Position numbers and translations under genes: made by a program. From the NCBI GenBank assembly GCA_905182355.1, contig CAJJBH010000028.1, forward strand, positions 1-62,121: a stretch of 62,121 nucleotides of DNA. Reading direction: 5' to 3'. This stretch comes from an uncultured Paracoccaceae bacterium (GTDB taxonomy: Bacteria; Pseudomonadota; Alphaproteobacteria; Rhodobacterales; Rhodobacteraceae). The notes under the pieces are model-generated. The model did no database searches and was not told the DNA's origin. It worked only from the letters and a program-made list of their open reading frames with translations. Shown here in pieces: positions 1 to 9,673 of this stretch. The first letter of the stretch is position 1. Each line of letters opens with the position of its first letter.

Positions 1-152
1 CTTGTGCTTGTGCTTGTGCTCGGGCGAGGTTGCGTTTTTGGTTTGCTGTGGCGTGAAGTTGTGGGGGATAGTGGGTTTCACCCACCCTACGGTGGTCGTG
101 AAAACGTTGAACCAGTCTTAGAAAGAAGCGGCGCTTTATTTAGTGGACGATC
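1..152. other. Left-edge non-coding stretch with hexamer repeat and small palindrome
   Basis: No convincing gene is seen here. The first 24 bases are a CTTGTG hexamer repeated three times and then a degenerate copy. At 71-85 there is a perfect 6-bp stem (GTGGGT, loop TTC, ACCCAC) followed by CCTACGGTGG, which resembles the dispersed GTGGGTTTCACCCACC-type palindromes often seen between genes in bacteria. It lies downstream of the flavin reductase stop and could help to end that transcript, but no T tract follows. Confidence 0.4.
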
Positions 153-671
153 TTATGTCGCCTCAATCGTTCCGTATTTTCCGGCATAAAATGCAAGCGG
201 AGTGCCGTTTTGGAAGGTTACGTCGTTTGCTTGGCCGATGACGATAACGTGGTCACCTGCGGGGTGGGTTGCGACATGGCTACATTCAAATCGCGCCAAA
301 CAATTGTCGATCAGCGGTACACCATGCGCGTTTAGGGTGTGGTGTATTTCGTTAAAAGCGTGGCCGTTTTTGGCGAAGGCCTCGCAGATGTCTTTTTGTT
401 GGTCTGTCAAAATGTGAATCGCAAAATGGGGCGCATCGGCGAAAAATTTGAAGCGGCTGGAATTGATCGCAGGCGACCACATCACCAAGGCGGGGTCCAA
501 CGAGAGCGAGGAAAAGCTGTTGGCCGTCATGCCAATCACGCCGTCCGCTGTCTTGGCCGTTATGATGGTCACGCCTGTTGCAAACTTGCCAAAGGCGTCG
601 CGCAACAGGCGGGTGTTGTCTGCGTTTGGTCGAAACTGTTGTGGTGACGTATTTGCCATATCTTTCATCAT
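153..671 (-). CDS. Flavin reductase family protein (FMN-binding split barrel)
   Basis: A 172-residue protein of the flavin reductase-like family, whose members reduce FMN or FAD with NAD(P)H for a partner monooxygenase, or bind flavin themselves. Visible family features are GVTIITA near the N terminus, GMTANSFSSLSLDPALVMWS in the flavin-binding region, FAIHILTD and a C-terminal HVIVIGQ strand. The start at 671 is preferred because ATGA overlaps the stop of the upstream aldo/keto reductase gene, which suggests translational coupling; a start at 659 (MANTSPQ) is also possible, and the frame stays open further upstream to 713. No partner monooxygenase is next to it, so the substrate is unknown. 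Confidence 0.85.
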   Translation of the reverse strand: MMKDMANTSPQQFRPNADNTRLLRDAFGKFATGVTIITAKTADGVIGMTANSFSSLSLDPALVMWSPAINSSRFKFFADAPHFAIHILTDQQKDICEAFAKNGHAFNEIHHTLNAHGVPLIDNCLARFECSHVATHPAGDHVIVIGQANDVTFQNGTPLAFYAGKYGTIEAT

Positions 672-1558
672 GCGACTTCGTGGCCCAATGCTGCAGTGTA
701 TATTTCGAACCAAGTGATACGGTCCATTTCGACGTTGAATGCGTCGCGAAGTCCGGCAATGCGTTTAAGGTTATTGGTGCCCATAACAGGCAGCACTTTG
801 GCGGGGTGCGCCATGATCCAAGCCACAGCCACAGCGGCGCGATCCACACCGTTTTTGCGCGCTACAGCGTCCATTGCTTTCATCACATCTGTGTTGCCGT
901 TCATCAAGGAACCACCTCCAAGTGGGGACCACGCCATGACGTGTTGTCCGTTTTTTTGGTGATACGCCAAATCGCCGTTGGTCAGGCACTCATGCGCGGT
1001 TGCAGACATTTCTATCTGGTTGGTGACCAGCGGATTTTTCATCCCTGACTGTAATAGATCGCAATCCCATGGCTTGAAGTTTGATACACCGATGTTGCCA
1101 ACCTTGCCCGCAGCAACCAGCGCATCAAGGGCGTCACCCGTTTCATTATGATCCATAAATGGGTCGGGCCGATGGATCAGCAACAGGTCGATATGTTCGT
1201 TACCCATGTTGGTTAATGACGCTTCAACCGAGGAGTTAATATGCGCGGCAGATGTGTCATAATATTTGACGCGTGCACCGCTGTATTTACCGCAAGGCGT
1301 GACGATGTCGCACTTGGTTATGATCTCCATCTTGGCCCTCAGGGATCGGGTCGCGCGCAGGGTTTTACCCAAAATCGCTTCGGCAGAATAATCGCCGTAA
1401 ATGTCGGCCTGATCGAAGGATGTGATGCCTTGTTCAAGGCAGGCGTTAATCTTGGCCTCAACGTGTTTCACAGAAGAATCAGCGTCGTCAACCATGCGGC
1501 ACATGCCGTAAACAATGCGGCTAAGGTCAAGGGATTTGGACAGTGTGACACGTTCCAT
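668..1558 (-). CDS. Aldo/keto reductase
   Basis: A 296-residue NADPH-dependent aldo/keto reductase of the YdhF-like bacterial branch. The catalytic tetrad can be placed: Asp49 and Tyr54 in DQADIYGDY, Lys82 in IITKCD and His129 in LLLIHRPD. GVSNF and the C-terminal PVMGTNN region fit the cofactor end of the TIM barrel. The start at 1558 has AGGAGA eight bases upstream; the longer frame from 1642 lacks a site this good. It is the first gene of a two-gene operon with the flavin reductase (4-base overlap). The natural carbonyl substrate cannot be told from sequence. Confidence 0.9.
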   Translation of the reverse strand: MERVTLSKSLDLSRIVYGMCRMVDDADSSVKHVEAKINACLEQGITSFDQADIYGDYSAEAILGKTLRATRSLRAKMEIITKCDIVTPCGKYSGARVKYYDTSAAHINSSVEASLTNMGNEHIDLLLIHRPDPFMDHNETGDALDALVAAGKVGNIGVSNFKPWDCDLLQSGMKNPLVTNQIEMSATAHECLTNGDLAYHQKNGQHVMAWSPLGGGSLMNGNTDVMKAMDAVARKNGVDRAAVAVAWIMAHPAKVLPVMGTNNLKRIAGLRDAFNVEMDRITWFEIYTAALGHEVA

Positions 1559-2017
1559 TAACGGCATTCTCCTGTGGCAAAGGGGTGTTTCGGATGGTTT
1601 TGGCACAAGAACCATAGGCATATGGCAATGAACATGTGTCAAGATGTGGCATGATCAATTTGTTGAACAGTCCGTCCCTTCATTTTGCGGATCGATCCAT
1701 TTTAAGGCATAGATCTTGGGCAGCACCTGATCAGCGGCGGCAATTGGGGCGTGTTCTCAGGTTTGGGTGGTTAAATCAAGTGGGCATCAATTTTCGAAAC
1801 GGATGTTTGACGCATTTTCAGCCATATCGTGTAGGGTCAGGGCGCTACGGTATTAATTGTCGCGCATGATTAGTTTTGTTCGACAGGCGCGGGTTACGTC
1901 GGGCGTAAATTTGATGACACCTATCCCGCTCCTGTTTGTTACCGTTGGTAGGCTGATAACTGTATTTCAACTACCTTGGGGCAAAACCAAGGGGAGGTTA
2001 CTTCTTAAGGGCCCTGA
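1559..2017. other. 459-base intergenic region between divergent genes
   Basis: No gene is supported. The region must hold the promoters of the leftward aldo/keto reductase operon and the rightward lysozyme gene. The only clear structure is a short inverted repeat at 1974-1992 (CCTTGG, 7-base loop, CCAAGG), 26 bases before the lysozyme start, which could form a hairpin in its leader. AAGGG about 8 bases before 2018 is a plausible ribosome binding site. Confidence 0.4.
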
Positions 2018-2713
2018 ATGCCCGTTATTTTCATTGTTTTGATACTGTTGCTTGCGCCACACACCGCCCAAGCAGAAGCGTTGCGTGGCAGCTTGTTTGC
2101 GGCCACTTCAGCCAAACCAGATGGGGCCTTGGCGGGGTTGTTCGTTGGGCGATCTCCGGGGGGTATGTTTGCCCCACGACCCGACCAGCGTTTGGGGGCG
2201 AAACACGCCGTAGGCATAGGGCTGCAAAAGTCCGATGTCCAAATGATCCGCGCACTTATCCAAGAGGCGGAATCACGCAAGGATGGTTACGATGTGGTGC
2301 AACATGGGGCACGGATTAAGCCTGCGAAACGGCCTACAAGAATGACACTGGAAGAGCTTCTTGCTTGGATCGATGCCACTCCAGGGCAACCACATGCGAT
2401 TGGGCGGTATCAATTTATCCCCAAAACATTGCGCCGTTTGATCGAAAAAACGGGTGCTAAACTGTCCCAGCGATTTGATCCAAAGATGCAGGATCAATTG
2501 GCCGATGTGTTGCTGGCTGAGGCAGGGTTACAAAAATTTCGTGCAGGCACATTGGAACGTCAGGCATTTATGAACAACATGGCAAAGATTTGGGCTGGGT
2601 TGCCAACGTCAAACGGCAAGTCGCATTATGACGGGTATGCGGGGAACAAGGCGATGGTCACATGGGCGCGTTTTGATGCAGTGATGGCACGGATTTCGCC
2701 AAAGCAAAGCTGA
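2018..2713 (+). CDS. Secreted lysozyme-like protein (lambda R / GH104-like fold)
   Basis: A 231-residue protein with a classic Sec signal peptide (about residues 1-20: VIFIVLILLLAPHTAQAEA). The mature C-terminal half resembles the phage lambda R transglycosylase group: an acidic residue in IQEAESRKDGYDVV near the expected catalytic Glu, then AIGRYQFIPKTL (compare GAGRYQL in lambda R), FDPKMQDQLA and a late IWAGLP (IWASLP in lambda R). This suggests a periplasmic peptidoglycan-cleaving enzyme rather than a phage endolysin, because no phage genes surround it. Residues about 20-75 are a low-conservation linker. Catalytic activity is inferred. Confidence 0.7.
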   Translation: MPVIFIVLILLLAPHTAQAEALRGSLFAATSAKPDGALAGLFVGRSPGGMFAPRPDQRLGAKHAVGIGLQKSDVQMIRALIQEAESRKDGYDVVQHGARIKPAKRPTRMTLEELLAWIDATPGQPHAIGRYQFIPKTLRRLIEKTGAKLSQRFDPKMQDQLADVLLAEAGLQKFRAGTLERQAFMNNMAKIWAGLPTSNGKSHYDGYAGNKAMVTWARFDAVMARISPKQS

Positions 2714-2729
2714 CACGACATTGAGTGGT

Positions 2730-2756
2730 GCATGCCCAATCTAGGAAAGGGCATGC
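2730..2756. terminator. Hairpin between convergent genes
   Basis: A perfect 8-bp inverted repeat, GCATGCCC (2730-2737) and GGGCATGC (2749-2756), with an 11-base loop. It sits in the 51-base gap between the rightward lysozyme gene and the leftward xylA, where a bidirectional terminator would be expected. T tracts are weak on both sides, so the function is inferred from position. Confidence 0.55.
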
Positions 2757-2764
2757 TGTTAAAC

Positions 2765-4072
2765 CTAAACGTATCGGTTGACGATGTTTTCCAGTTTTTC
2801 TTGCTGCCCGGAAACCGGTTGCGGGTTTAGATCACTTGCCTCTGCCTGCGCGGCAATGCCATCCAGTGTCGCGTCCTTTGTTAACATTGCTTGTGCGCCA
2901 TTGGTTGCCCAACCTGCGTACCGCCCTTCGCGTGGGCCCTCTAGCGCGTTGTCTTCCAGCATTTGTGCAGCGGCCTTTAGCCCGCGGGCGCACACATCCA
3001 TGCCCCCAATATGCGCGGCAATCAGGTCTTCGGCATCCAAAGATTGACGGCGCAACTTTGCATCAAAGTTTGTCCCACCTGTTTTGAAGCCGCCCGCCTT
3101 CAGCACCTCGTAATAGGCCAATGCCGCTTCTGGAACATTATTTGGAAACTGATCGGTGTCCCAACCAGACTGATAATCATTGCGGTTTATGTCGATAGAT
3201 CCAAAGATACCAAGAGCATTGGCCATCGCCAGTTCGTGTTCAAACGAATGACCTGCCAAAATCGCATGTCCTTGTTCGATGTTCACCTGCACCTCATCCT
3301 CAAGTCCGAAACGCTTAAGAAAGCCATAAACCGTTGCAACATCATAATCATACTGATGTTTTGTGGGTTCTTGGGGTTTTGGCTCTATCAGGATCGCACC
3401 TTTGTAACCAATCTTGTGCTTGTATTCGACAACCATGCTAAGGAAGCGACCCATCTGCTCCAGCTCACGCGACAGGTCTGTATTTAGCAGGGTTTCGTAT
3501 CCTTCACGCCCGCCCCAAAGTACGTAGTTTTCACCGTTCAATCGATGTGTCACATCCATCGCGTTCTTCACGATGGACGCACAGTAGGCGAATACGTCTG
3601 GATCTGGATTTGTGCTGGCACCCGACATGTAACGCGCGTTCGAAAACATGTTTGCAGTGCCCCAAAGCAGCTTTGGTCCGTTCTCCATCTTGGCCTCAAA
3701 GTAGTCGGCCATTTCGTGCAGATTGCGGTGGCTTTCAGCCAGATTGGCCCCTTCGGGTCGCACGTCGTGGTCGTGGAAACAGTAGTAGGGAACACCAAGA
3801 ATACGGAACATTTCGAACGCTGCATCGGCTTTTATTTTGGCTAAATCCATAGTGTCAGCAGGGAACCAGGGGCGGTCAAAAGTTTGACCACCAAAGGGAT
3901 CGTTTCCTTCCCAAACAAAATTGTGCCAGTAGCAAACGGCGAAGCGCAGGTGCTGCGACATTGGCTTGCCCATGATGATTTCATCTGGGTTATAATGGCG
4001 GAATGCCATCGGGTTGGTGCTGCTTTCGCCTTCGAATTTGATGGGGGCGATGCCTTCGAAATAAGTGCTCAT
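2765..4072 (-). CDS. xylA: Xylose isomerase
   Basis: A 435-residue class II xylose isomerase, converting D-xylose to D-xylulose in the cytoplasm with two divalent metals. Family signatures are present: [10 protein letters not shown] with the catalytic His, [14 protein letters not shown], metal-ligand region [26 protein letters not shown] with Glu/His ligands, and [17 protein letters not shown]. Length is as expected for the family. The start overlaps the stop of the LacI regulator gene by ATGA, so the two are probably co-translated. No xylulokinase or xylose transporter lies nearby, which is unusual for a xyl locus. Confidence 0.97.
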   Translation of the reverse strand: MSTYFEGIAPIKFEGESSTNPMAFRHYNPDEIIMGKPMSQHLRFAVCYWHNFVWEGNDPFGGQTFDRPWFPADTMDLAKIKADAAFEMFRILGVPYYCFHDHDVRPEGANLAESHRNLHEMADYFEAKMENGPKLLWGTANMFSNARYMSGASTNPDPDVFAYCASIVKNAMDVTHRLNGENYVLWGGREGYETLLNTDLSRELEQMGRFLSMVVEYKHKIGYKGAILIEPKPQEPTKHQYDYDVATVYGFLKRFGLEDEVQVNIEQGHAILAGHSFEHELAMANALGIFGSIDINRNDYQSGWDTDQFPNNVPEAALAYYEVLKAGGFKTGGTNFDAKLRRQSLDAEDLIAAHIGGMDVCARGLKAAAQMLEDNALEGPREGRYAGWATNGAQAMLTKDATLDGIAAQAEASDLNPQPVSGQQEKLENIVNRYV

Positions 4073-5121
4073 AAGGTGGGGCTTTCTGTTGGGCCACCTG
4101 TTGAAGCAGGTGGCAAATTGTCTTGTAAATAAAGGGATGGGACGATGGTTCCAAAGCCCACAGGCAGTTGGTCGCCATCGCTTAGGGATTTCATGGCATC
4201 AAGTGCCAAGGCGATTTGATGGTCCGGTTTTTGGTCAATAACCGCATCAACCAAGCCATCGGTTAATGCGGTGCGTACATGGGCGACAAGGTCATGTAGA
4301 ATGACGATTGGTCGCATTTTCGTCCTGCCAGATAGGGCTGCAAGCAGACCGCTATGTCCCGCCCCGATGCTGTAAATGCCGCCAAGCTTTGGGTAGGTAA
4401 TCATTGCGTTGCGAACAGCATTTTCGACATCATCCGGTCTGTCAGCGCTTTGCACAATTGGCAGGACAGTAACGGTCTTGGGCAATACATCCAAAAACCC
4501 TGCGTAACGGTCGGCGTGATCGACAGCATCCAAGTTGCCAGCAATAGGCAGAACAACACCACCATTACGGTGGGCCAACGACATTAAACGTCCAGCAGTC
4601 TGCCCCGCGGCACGATTATCAAGGCCGATGTAGGCATCGCGGCTGCCCACTTGCATGTCAGCCACTAAGGTCAGAACGATCACACCTTTTGCCCGCAATG
4701 CGTTTACGGCTGTGCGGACGCGAGGGCTGTTAATTGCGACCAAACAAACTCCAGTGATTTTGCTGTCCACACAGTTTTCAAGTGCATCGGCAAGGCGTTC
4801 TGCGTCAAAGGCGGGGATTTTTTTCAACGTGACGGTGATACGTTCACTTAAACGCGCATGTGCCTCACGCCGTACAGCTGCGCGTAACTCGTCGAAAAAC
4901 GCGCCTGCTTGGGAGGGGATGAAAAAGACAAAATCATAGGTCCGTCCACGCGCCAGATTGGCGGCACTGACATCGCGTTTGTAGCCAAGAAGTTCGATGG
5001 CGTCAGACACCCGTTGAACGGATTTTGCAGCCACGCCCCCACGCTGGTTCAACACGCGATCTGCGGTTGCGTAACTAACGCCTGCCTTTGCCGCGACGTC
5101 CATCAATGTTGGTTTACGCAT
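4069..5121 (-). CDS. LacI-family transcriptional regulator
   Basis: A 350-residue regulator with an N-terminal LacI helix-turn-helix (about residues 4-50: [20 protein letters not shown]) and a periplasmic-binding-protein-like ligand domain. The start at 5121 (MRKPTL) begins directly at the DNA-binding domain; the longer frame from 5169 adds an untypical extension. The recognition helix reads [10 protein letters not shown] where most members have SxATVSRVLN, so its operator may differ. It is coupled to xylA by a 4-base overlap, making D-xylose or a related sugar the likely inducer. No xylB or xylFGH is in the window. Confidence 0.88.
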   Translation of the reverse strand: MRKPTLMDVAAKAGVSYATADRVLNQRGGVAAKSVQRVSDAIELLGYKRDVSAANLARGRTYDFVFFIPSQAGAFFDELRAAVRREAHARLSERITVTLKKIPAFDAERLADALENCVDSKITGVCLVAINSPRVRTAVNALRAKGVIVLTLVADMQVGSRDAYIGLDNRAAGQTAGRLMSLAHRNGGVVLPIAGNLDAVDHADRYAGFLDVLPKTVTVLPIVQSADRPDDVENAVRNAMITYPKLGGIYSIGAGHSGLLAALSGRTKMRPIVILHDLVAHVRTALTDGLVDAVIDQKPDHQIALALDAMKSLSDGDQLPVGFGTIVPSLYLQDNLPPASTGGPTESPTL

Positions 5122-5212
5122 GGTTTCCCCCATGGCCCACCAATAAGGTACCAAAATGATAGGCGTCAATCATTTTGTTGATGATCGGTGGATTTGGCCA
5201 TTTGACAGGGTG

Positions 5213-5959
5213 TTAGATGCAACGCCCGCCATCAACTTCCATGCAGACGCCTGTGACCATGCTGGCCTCGTCTGAACACAGATAACAGGCAGCATTGCCC
5301 ATATCTTCAGGGGTTGAGAAACGGCCAATGGGAATTGTTGACAAGAACTTGGCCCGCATTTCGGGTGTGTCTTCACCCATGAAAAGTTTTAGCATGGGTG
5401 TGTCACCCGCAACTGGGTTTAACGCATTGACGCGTATGCCAACGGGGGCCAATTCCACGGCCATACCTTTGGTTGCATTGTTCATCCAACCCTTTGATGC
5501 ATTGTACCAATTCAACCGTGGCCGCGGACTGACACCCGCGGTAGAGGCGAGGTTTAAAATCGCGCCCGACCCCTGTGCCTTCATCAGTGGAACGATGTGT
5601 TTTGCTGTTAGGTAAACTGACTTGCAGTTAACGGCAAAGACCTTGTCAAAATCGTCCTCGGTGACGTCTTCCATCGGTGCGGGTAGGTGCGTGGTGCCTG
5701 CATTGTTGATCAGGATATCGATCTTGCCGAACGCCTTCAGTGTCGCTGTGACCATGTCCATAACGCTGTCATTCTGCGCCACGTTTGTCTGCACTGTTTT
5801 GACACGATCACCCAGTTCTGCCGCCAATTCGTTCGCCATGTCGATGTTCAAATCGGCGATCATTACATTTGCGCCCTCGGCCACAAATTTGCGTGTGATC
5901 CCTGCGCCAAAGCCAGAGGCACCGCCTGTCACGATTGCTGTTTTACCTTGTAGTCGCAT
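5213..5959 (-). CDS. SDR-family NAD(P)-dependent oxidoreductase
   Basis: A 248-residue classical short-chain dehydrogenase. Visible motifs are the cofactor loop TGGASGFGAG (about residues 11-20), NNAGTT, the catalytic Ser in LNLASTAG, and YNASK with the catalytic Tyr and Lys. The C-terminal VTGVCMEVDGG is typical of the 3-oxoacyl-ACP reductase/glucose dehydrogenase-like subgroup. It follows the GNAT gene by 18 bases and probably belongs to the GMC-ALDH-GNAT-SDR operon, which suggests a role in oxidising or reducing an intermediate of that pathway. Substrate unknown. Confidence 0.9.
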   Translation of the reverse strand: MRLQGKTAIVTGGASGFGAGITRKFVAEGANVMIADLNIDMANELAAELGDRVKTVQTNVAQNDSVMDMVTATLKAFGKIDILINNAGTTHLPAPMEDVTEDDFDKVFAVNCKSVYLTAKHIVPLMKAQGSGAILNLASTAGVSPRPRLNWYNASKGWMNNATKGMAVELAPVGIRVNALNPVAGDTPMLKLFMGEDTPEMRAKFLSTIPIGRFSTPEDMGNAACYLCSDEASMVTGVCMEVDGGRCI

Positions 5960-5977
5960 CTTAATCCTCCGCGAGAT

Positions 5978-6484
5978 CTAAGTCGTCAATTCTAATTTCA
6001 AAATATGGCGTTTGTGCCCGTCCCCCTTGGGGTCGGCCTTGACCGTGCGCTCATGTTCAAATCCCATTTTATCCCAAAAAGCGCGTGCGTCTTTGTTCAC
6101 GTCCAACACTGCAATACGGATGCAAGGCGCATTGTCGGCCCGCGCCTCGTCAATCACGTGCTGGGCCGTTTGACGTCCCAATCCGTCCCCACGTGCATCT
6201 GGGTCCAAAATCAGCAAACCCATGTACCAATGCCCTTGTTTTGGATAATGACGAATGCTGCCGGCAAAGCCCGCAAGCGTGCCGTCAGCCCGTTCTAACC
6301 CGCGTAGAAAAATGTCGTCTGGACCGCAATGGGGGGGCGCATCTGTCAGGGCTGAATGCACAAATCCGGGGTTGTGTGCCTTGCCCGTTTCCATTGCCAC
6401 GTAATCGCTGGCGCGGTGCATCAGATCGGCGACGCGCTTGTAATCTGCCTTGGCGTCGAGTGATATGATTTTGATGTCATCCAT
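5978..6484 (-). CDS. GNAT-family N-acetyltransferase
   Basis: A 168-residue GNAT acyltransferase. The acetyl-CoA binding motif A appears as LLILDPDARGDGLGRQTAQ (consensus R/Q-x-x-G-x-G/A), followed by IRIAVLDVNKDARAFWDKMGF, the usual late GNAT block. The start at 6484 (MDDIK) overlaps the end of the aldehyde dehydrogenase gene by 8 bases. The same frame stays open to 6853, but that extension lies inside the aldehyde dehydrogenase and has no protein-like character. The acceptor substrate is unknown; the operon position suggests detoxification or modification linked to the aldehyde pathway. Confidence 0.88.
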   Translation of the reverse strand: MDDIKIISLDAKADYKRVADLMHRASDYVAMETGKAHNPGFVHSALTDAPPHCGPDDIFLRGLERADGTLAGFAGSIRHYPKQGHWYMGLLILDPDARGDGLGRQTAQHVIDEARADNAPCIRIAVLDVNKDARAFWDKMGFEHERTVKADPKGDGHKRHILKLELTT

Positions 6485-7931
6485 GAAGGGCCGCCACTGT
6501 TTTGAGGGTTGAAAAACCATAAAGTGCTTCGAACCCTTTTTCACGCCCGTGACCCGACAAGCCAACGCCGCCAAATGGCAATTCCACACCACCGCCGGCG
6601 CCGTAGTTGTTGATGAAAACCTGACCAGCACGAAGGCGTTTTGCGAGGCGCATTTGACGTGCACCATCAACGGTCCAGATCGCGGCCACCAATCCGAAAT
6701 CTGTGCCATTGGTGATCCTGATTGCGTCTTCTTCGGTGTCGAATGGGATGATGACTTGGACAGGACCAAAGATTTCTTGTTGGGCCAAGATGTGGTTCGG
6801 GTCCACATCCGTAAATAAGGTTGGGGCCACGTAGGCACCGCCCGATGGCGCACCCTCTACGATAATTCCCTGCGCGATTTTGTTCAGATCAGCGCCTTGG
6901 CTAAGGAACCCTTCGACAATTTCTTTTTGGCGCATGGATACTAAGGGGCCAACGTCCAAATCATCACCCGCAGGGCCGACGCGCAATTCGCCGTATCGTG
7001 CCGCCATCCGCGTCACGACTTCGTCATAAACGCCGCGTTGCACAAGAATGCGCGAAGAGGCGGAACAGGTTTGCCCTGCGTTTTGGATACCTGCGTTCAC
7101 AAGGAATGGGAGGGCGGCATCTAGATCCGCATCATCAAACACCAGCTGCGGAGATTTTCCACCAAGTTCTAGTGTCACAGGAACGGCGTTTTGGGCGGAG
7201 GTGGATTGAATCAATTTGCCGACCCCTACAGAGCCCGTGAAGGAAATGTGGTGAACTTGTGGATGCGCGGTCAATGCGGCTCCCGCCTCGGCACCCAGTC
7301 CTGAAACCACATTCAACGCCCCGTCGGGAAGCCCCGCTTGGTTGCAAATCTCGGCAAATGCCAATGCGGTTAAACATGCCTCTTCTGCAGGTTTCAGTAC
7401 GGCAGCGTTGCCCATTGCAAGGGCGGCTCCGACGGAGCGGCCAATGATTTGCATTGGGTAATTCCAAGGGATGATATGCCCCGTAACGCCATGAGGTTCG
7501 CGCATGGTGTAGACAGTATAGCCCTCAAGAAACGGGATGGTCGCACCATGAATTTTATCAACAGCGCCTGCGTAAAACTCCATGTAACGGGCAAGCGCCA
7601 CAACATCGTTGCGGGCCTGGGTTACAGGTTTACCAACGTCCATCGATTCAAGCGCCGTCAGTTCATCAATGTTATCAAGGACCAGTTCGCCAATGCGGTG
7701 CAGGATGCGGCCCCGTTCAAACGCGGCCAATTTACCCCATGCGCCGTCCAATGCGGCCTCGGCTGCCATTACGGCGCGGTCAATGTCGGCGGCATTTCCA
7801 CGTGCGATATTGCACAATGGCGATCCATCGGAGGGGTTCTTTAGCGTGATAACTTGACCAGAAAGGGCAGGGACCCAAGCGCCTGCAATAAAGCAGTGGG
7901 TCGGGTCAATATTCATGGGCGTAATAGTCAT
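6477..7931 (-). CDS. NAD(P)-dependent aldehyde dehydrogenase
   Basis: A 484-residue member of the aldehyde dehydrogenase superfamily, oxidising an aldehyde to its acid in the cytoplasm. The key motifs are intact: PWNYPMQI, FTGSVGVGK, ELGGKSPQLV with the general-base Glu, and NAGQTCSASSRILV with the nucleophilic Cys. Overall it resembles betaine-aldehyde/gamma-aminobutyraldehyde type enzymes. It lies 107 bases downstream of the GMC dehydrogenase, so the pair could carry out a two-step alcohol to aldehyde to acid oxidation. The exact substrate cannot be assigned. Confidence 0.93.
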   Translation of the reverse strand: MTITPMNIDPTHCFIAGAWVPALSGQVITLKNPSDGSPLCNIARGNAADIDRAVMAAEAALDGAWGKLAAFERGRILHRIGELVLDNIDELTALESMDVGKPVTQARNDVVALARYMEFYAGAVDKIHGATIPFLEGYTVYTMREPHGVTGHIIPWNYPMQIIGRSVGAALAMGNAAVLKPAEEACLTALAFAEICNQAGLPDGALNVVSGLGAEAGAALTAHPQVHHISFTGSVGVGKLIQSTSAQNAVPVTLELGGKSPQLVFDDADLDAALPFLVNAGIQNAGQTCSASSRILVQRGVYDEVVTRMAARYGELRVGPAGDDLDVGPLVSMRQKEIVEGFLSQGADLNKIAQGIIVEGAPSGGAYVAPTLFTDVDPNHILAQQEIFGPVQVIIPFDTEEDAIRITNGTDFGLVAAIWTVDGARQMRLAKRLRAGQVFINNYGAGGGVELPFGGVGLSGHGREKGFEALYGFSTLKTVAALHG

Positions 7932-8038
7932 GTCGCAGTCCTATCGCAAATCGCCCGGCAAAGATGGCGGGCGCATCAGTTACGGTTAGGATACCGTATC
8001 AATTTGCTTATGCAACGGGTCGTGAATACCGCCGTAAT

Positions 8039-9649
8039 TTAGGCGTCCGCCAAAATGATCTTGGCGCAATTTTCGCCAATCATAATGGCAGGGGCATTGG
8101 TGTTGCCTGACACGATTTCTGGCATGATTGAACAATCCGCAACACGTAGCCCAGAAACGCCATGAACCCGCAGTTTGTGATCCACAACTGCGTCCGTTCC
8201 ACTGCCCATTTTACAGGTACCCGTTGGGTGATAAATTGATGCCGTGTTGTTGCGTGCCCAATCAAGGGTGGCGTCGTAATCATTGATATCCAGATCGGCG
8301 TGAGGACGGAATTCTTCTGAAATTTTCGCTGCCAGCGGCGCATGTGTGGCAATGGTGCGGGCGATATTCACACCAGCGACAATCGTGCGGCAATCGGTTT
8401 CGGTGGACAGATAATTGGGAATGATCTTGGGATAGACCTGACCATCAGCACTGTTGAGGCGAATTTCACCACGGCTTTCGGGGCGCAGTTGACACACAGA
8501 CATCGTGAAGGCCGAGAACTTATCGGCGCCTTTACCAGGATTTTCAGCCGACAAAGGTTGCACGTGGAACTGAATGTCGGGGGTTTCCAAATCCTCACGG
8601 GTTTTCATAAATCCTGTGGCAAGGCTGGCTGCCATTGTCATCGGACCTGTGCGGGTCATTGCGTATTTAAGTGCAATTTTGGCCTGCCCAAAAAGGCTCC
8701 CTACTTCGTCGTTCAAAGTTGGCTCGTTACATTTATAAACAAGACGGGCTTGCAGGTGGTCCTGCATGTTCTTGCCAACGCCAGCCAAGTCCTTCTTAAC
8801 TTCGATGCCATGTTCTTGCAGCTGGGCGGCTTCACCGACACCAGATAGCATCAACAATTGGGGTGAATTGATTGCGCCGCCGCTAAGAATCACTTCGCGG
8901 TTCGCCTTGACGATGTGGATTTTACCGCTGCGATCCTTGTACGTGACACCTGTTGCCACGCCATTTTCGATATTAACCTTTTGCACTTGGGCATGGGTGA
9001 CAATCGTCAAGTTATCGCGACTGCGGGCGGGATTTAGGTAGGCAACTGCGGTCGAACAACGGCGTCCATTTTTCGAAGTTAACTGGAAAAACCCAACACC
9101 TTCTTGATCCGCGCCGTTGTAATCTGGATTGAATTTGTAGCCCGCAGATTGGGCCGCAGCGACCCATGCGTCTGTGATCGGGCGTTGAATACGCATATTG
9201 GAAACCGACAATGGGCCTGCGTCGCCGTGATAATCATCGGCACCACGCTCATTGTTTTCGGCCTTTTTAAACAGGGGTAAAACATCGTCCCAACCCCAGC
9301 CTGTATTGCCCATTTGTGCCCAACGATCATAGTCTTGGCTTTGGCCACGCACGTACAACAGGCCATTCAAAGATGATGATCCACCCAAAACTTTACCACG
9401 CGGCCATTCAATGGAACGGCCATTCAGGCCCGCATCAGGTTCGGTTTTGTAACACCAATCAACTTTGGGATTATGAATGGTTTTGAAATAGCCCACGGGA
9501 ATGTGGATCCACGGATTTAGATCGCGCCCGCCTGCTTCTAACAAAATGACTTTGTTAGATGGGTCAGCACTTAACCTATTGGCCAGAACGCAGCCCGCGG
9601 AACCTGCACCTACGACGACATAATCGGCTTCCACAAACGCACTCCCCAT
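8039..9649 (-). CDS. GMC-family FAD-dependent alcohol dehydrogenase (choline dehydrogenase-like)
   Basis: A 536-residue glucose-methanol-choline oxidoreductase. The N terminus has the FAD dinucleotide fold DYVVVGAGSAGCVLANRLS and ILLEAGG, then the GMC signature GKVLGGSSSLNGLLYVRG. The C terminus has the active-site His region YHPTGTCKMG and the catalytic pair segment VSGNTNAPAIMIGE. It resembles choline dehydrogenase and the polyethylene-glycol and alkanol dehydrogenases of the same family. The start at 9649 (MGSAF) puts the FAD motif at the usual distance; a longer frame to 9718 is possible. It is transcribed divergently from the TRAP transporter, so its substrate is probably what that transporter imports. 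Confidence 0.92.
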   Translation of the reverse strand: MGSAFVEADYVVVGAGSAGCVLANRLSADPSNKVILLEAGGRDLNPWIHIPVGYFKTIHNPKVDWCYKTEPDAGLNGRSIEWPRGKVLGGSSSLNGLLYVRGQSQDYDRWAQMGNTGWGWDDVLPLFKKAENNERGADDYHGDAGPLSVSNMRIQRPITDAWVAAAQSAGYKFNPDYNGADQEGVGFFQLTSKNGRRCSTAVAYLNPARSRDNLTIVTHAQVQKVNIENGVATGVTYKDRSGKIHIVKANREVILSGGAINSPQLLMLSGVGEAAQLQEHGIEVKKDLAGVGKNMQDHLQARLVYKCNEPTLNDEVGSLFGQAKIALKYAMTRTGPMTMAASLATGFMKTREDLETPDIQFHVQPLSAENPGKGADKFSAFTMSVCQLRPESRGEIRLNSADGQVYPKIIPNYLSTETDCRTIVAGVNIARTIATHAPLAAKISEEFRPHADLDINDYDATLDWARNNTASIYHPTGTCKMGSGTDAVVDHKLRVHGVSGLRVADCSIMPEIVSGNTNAPAIMIGENCAKIILADA

Positions 9650-9673
9650 TCTGTTGTAATTAAAAGGTATACA

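Noticed and set aside
2018-2713. Prophage endolysin
   Set aside because: The protein has a Sec signal peptide and no holin, spanin or other phage gene is near, so a housekeeping or secreted wall enzyme is more likely.
6485-6853. N-terminal extension of the GNAT gene into the aldehyde dehydrogenase gene
   Set aside because: The extension lies wholly in another frame of a well-conserved gene and has no domain; the coupled start at 6484 is adequate.
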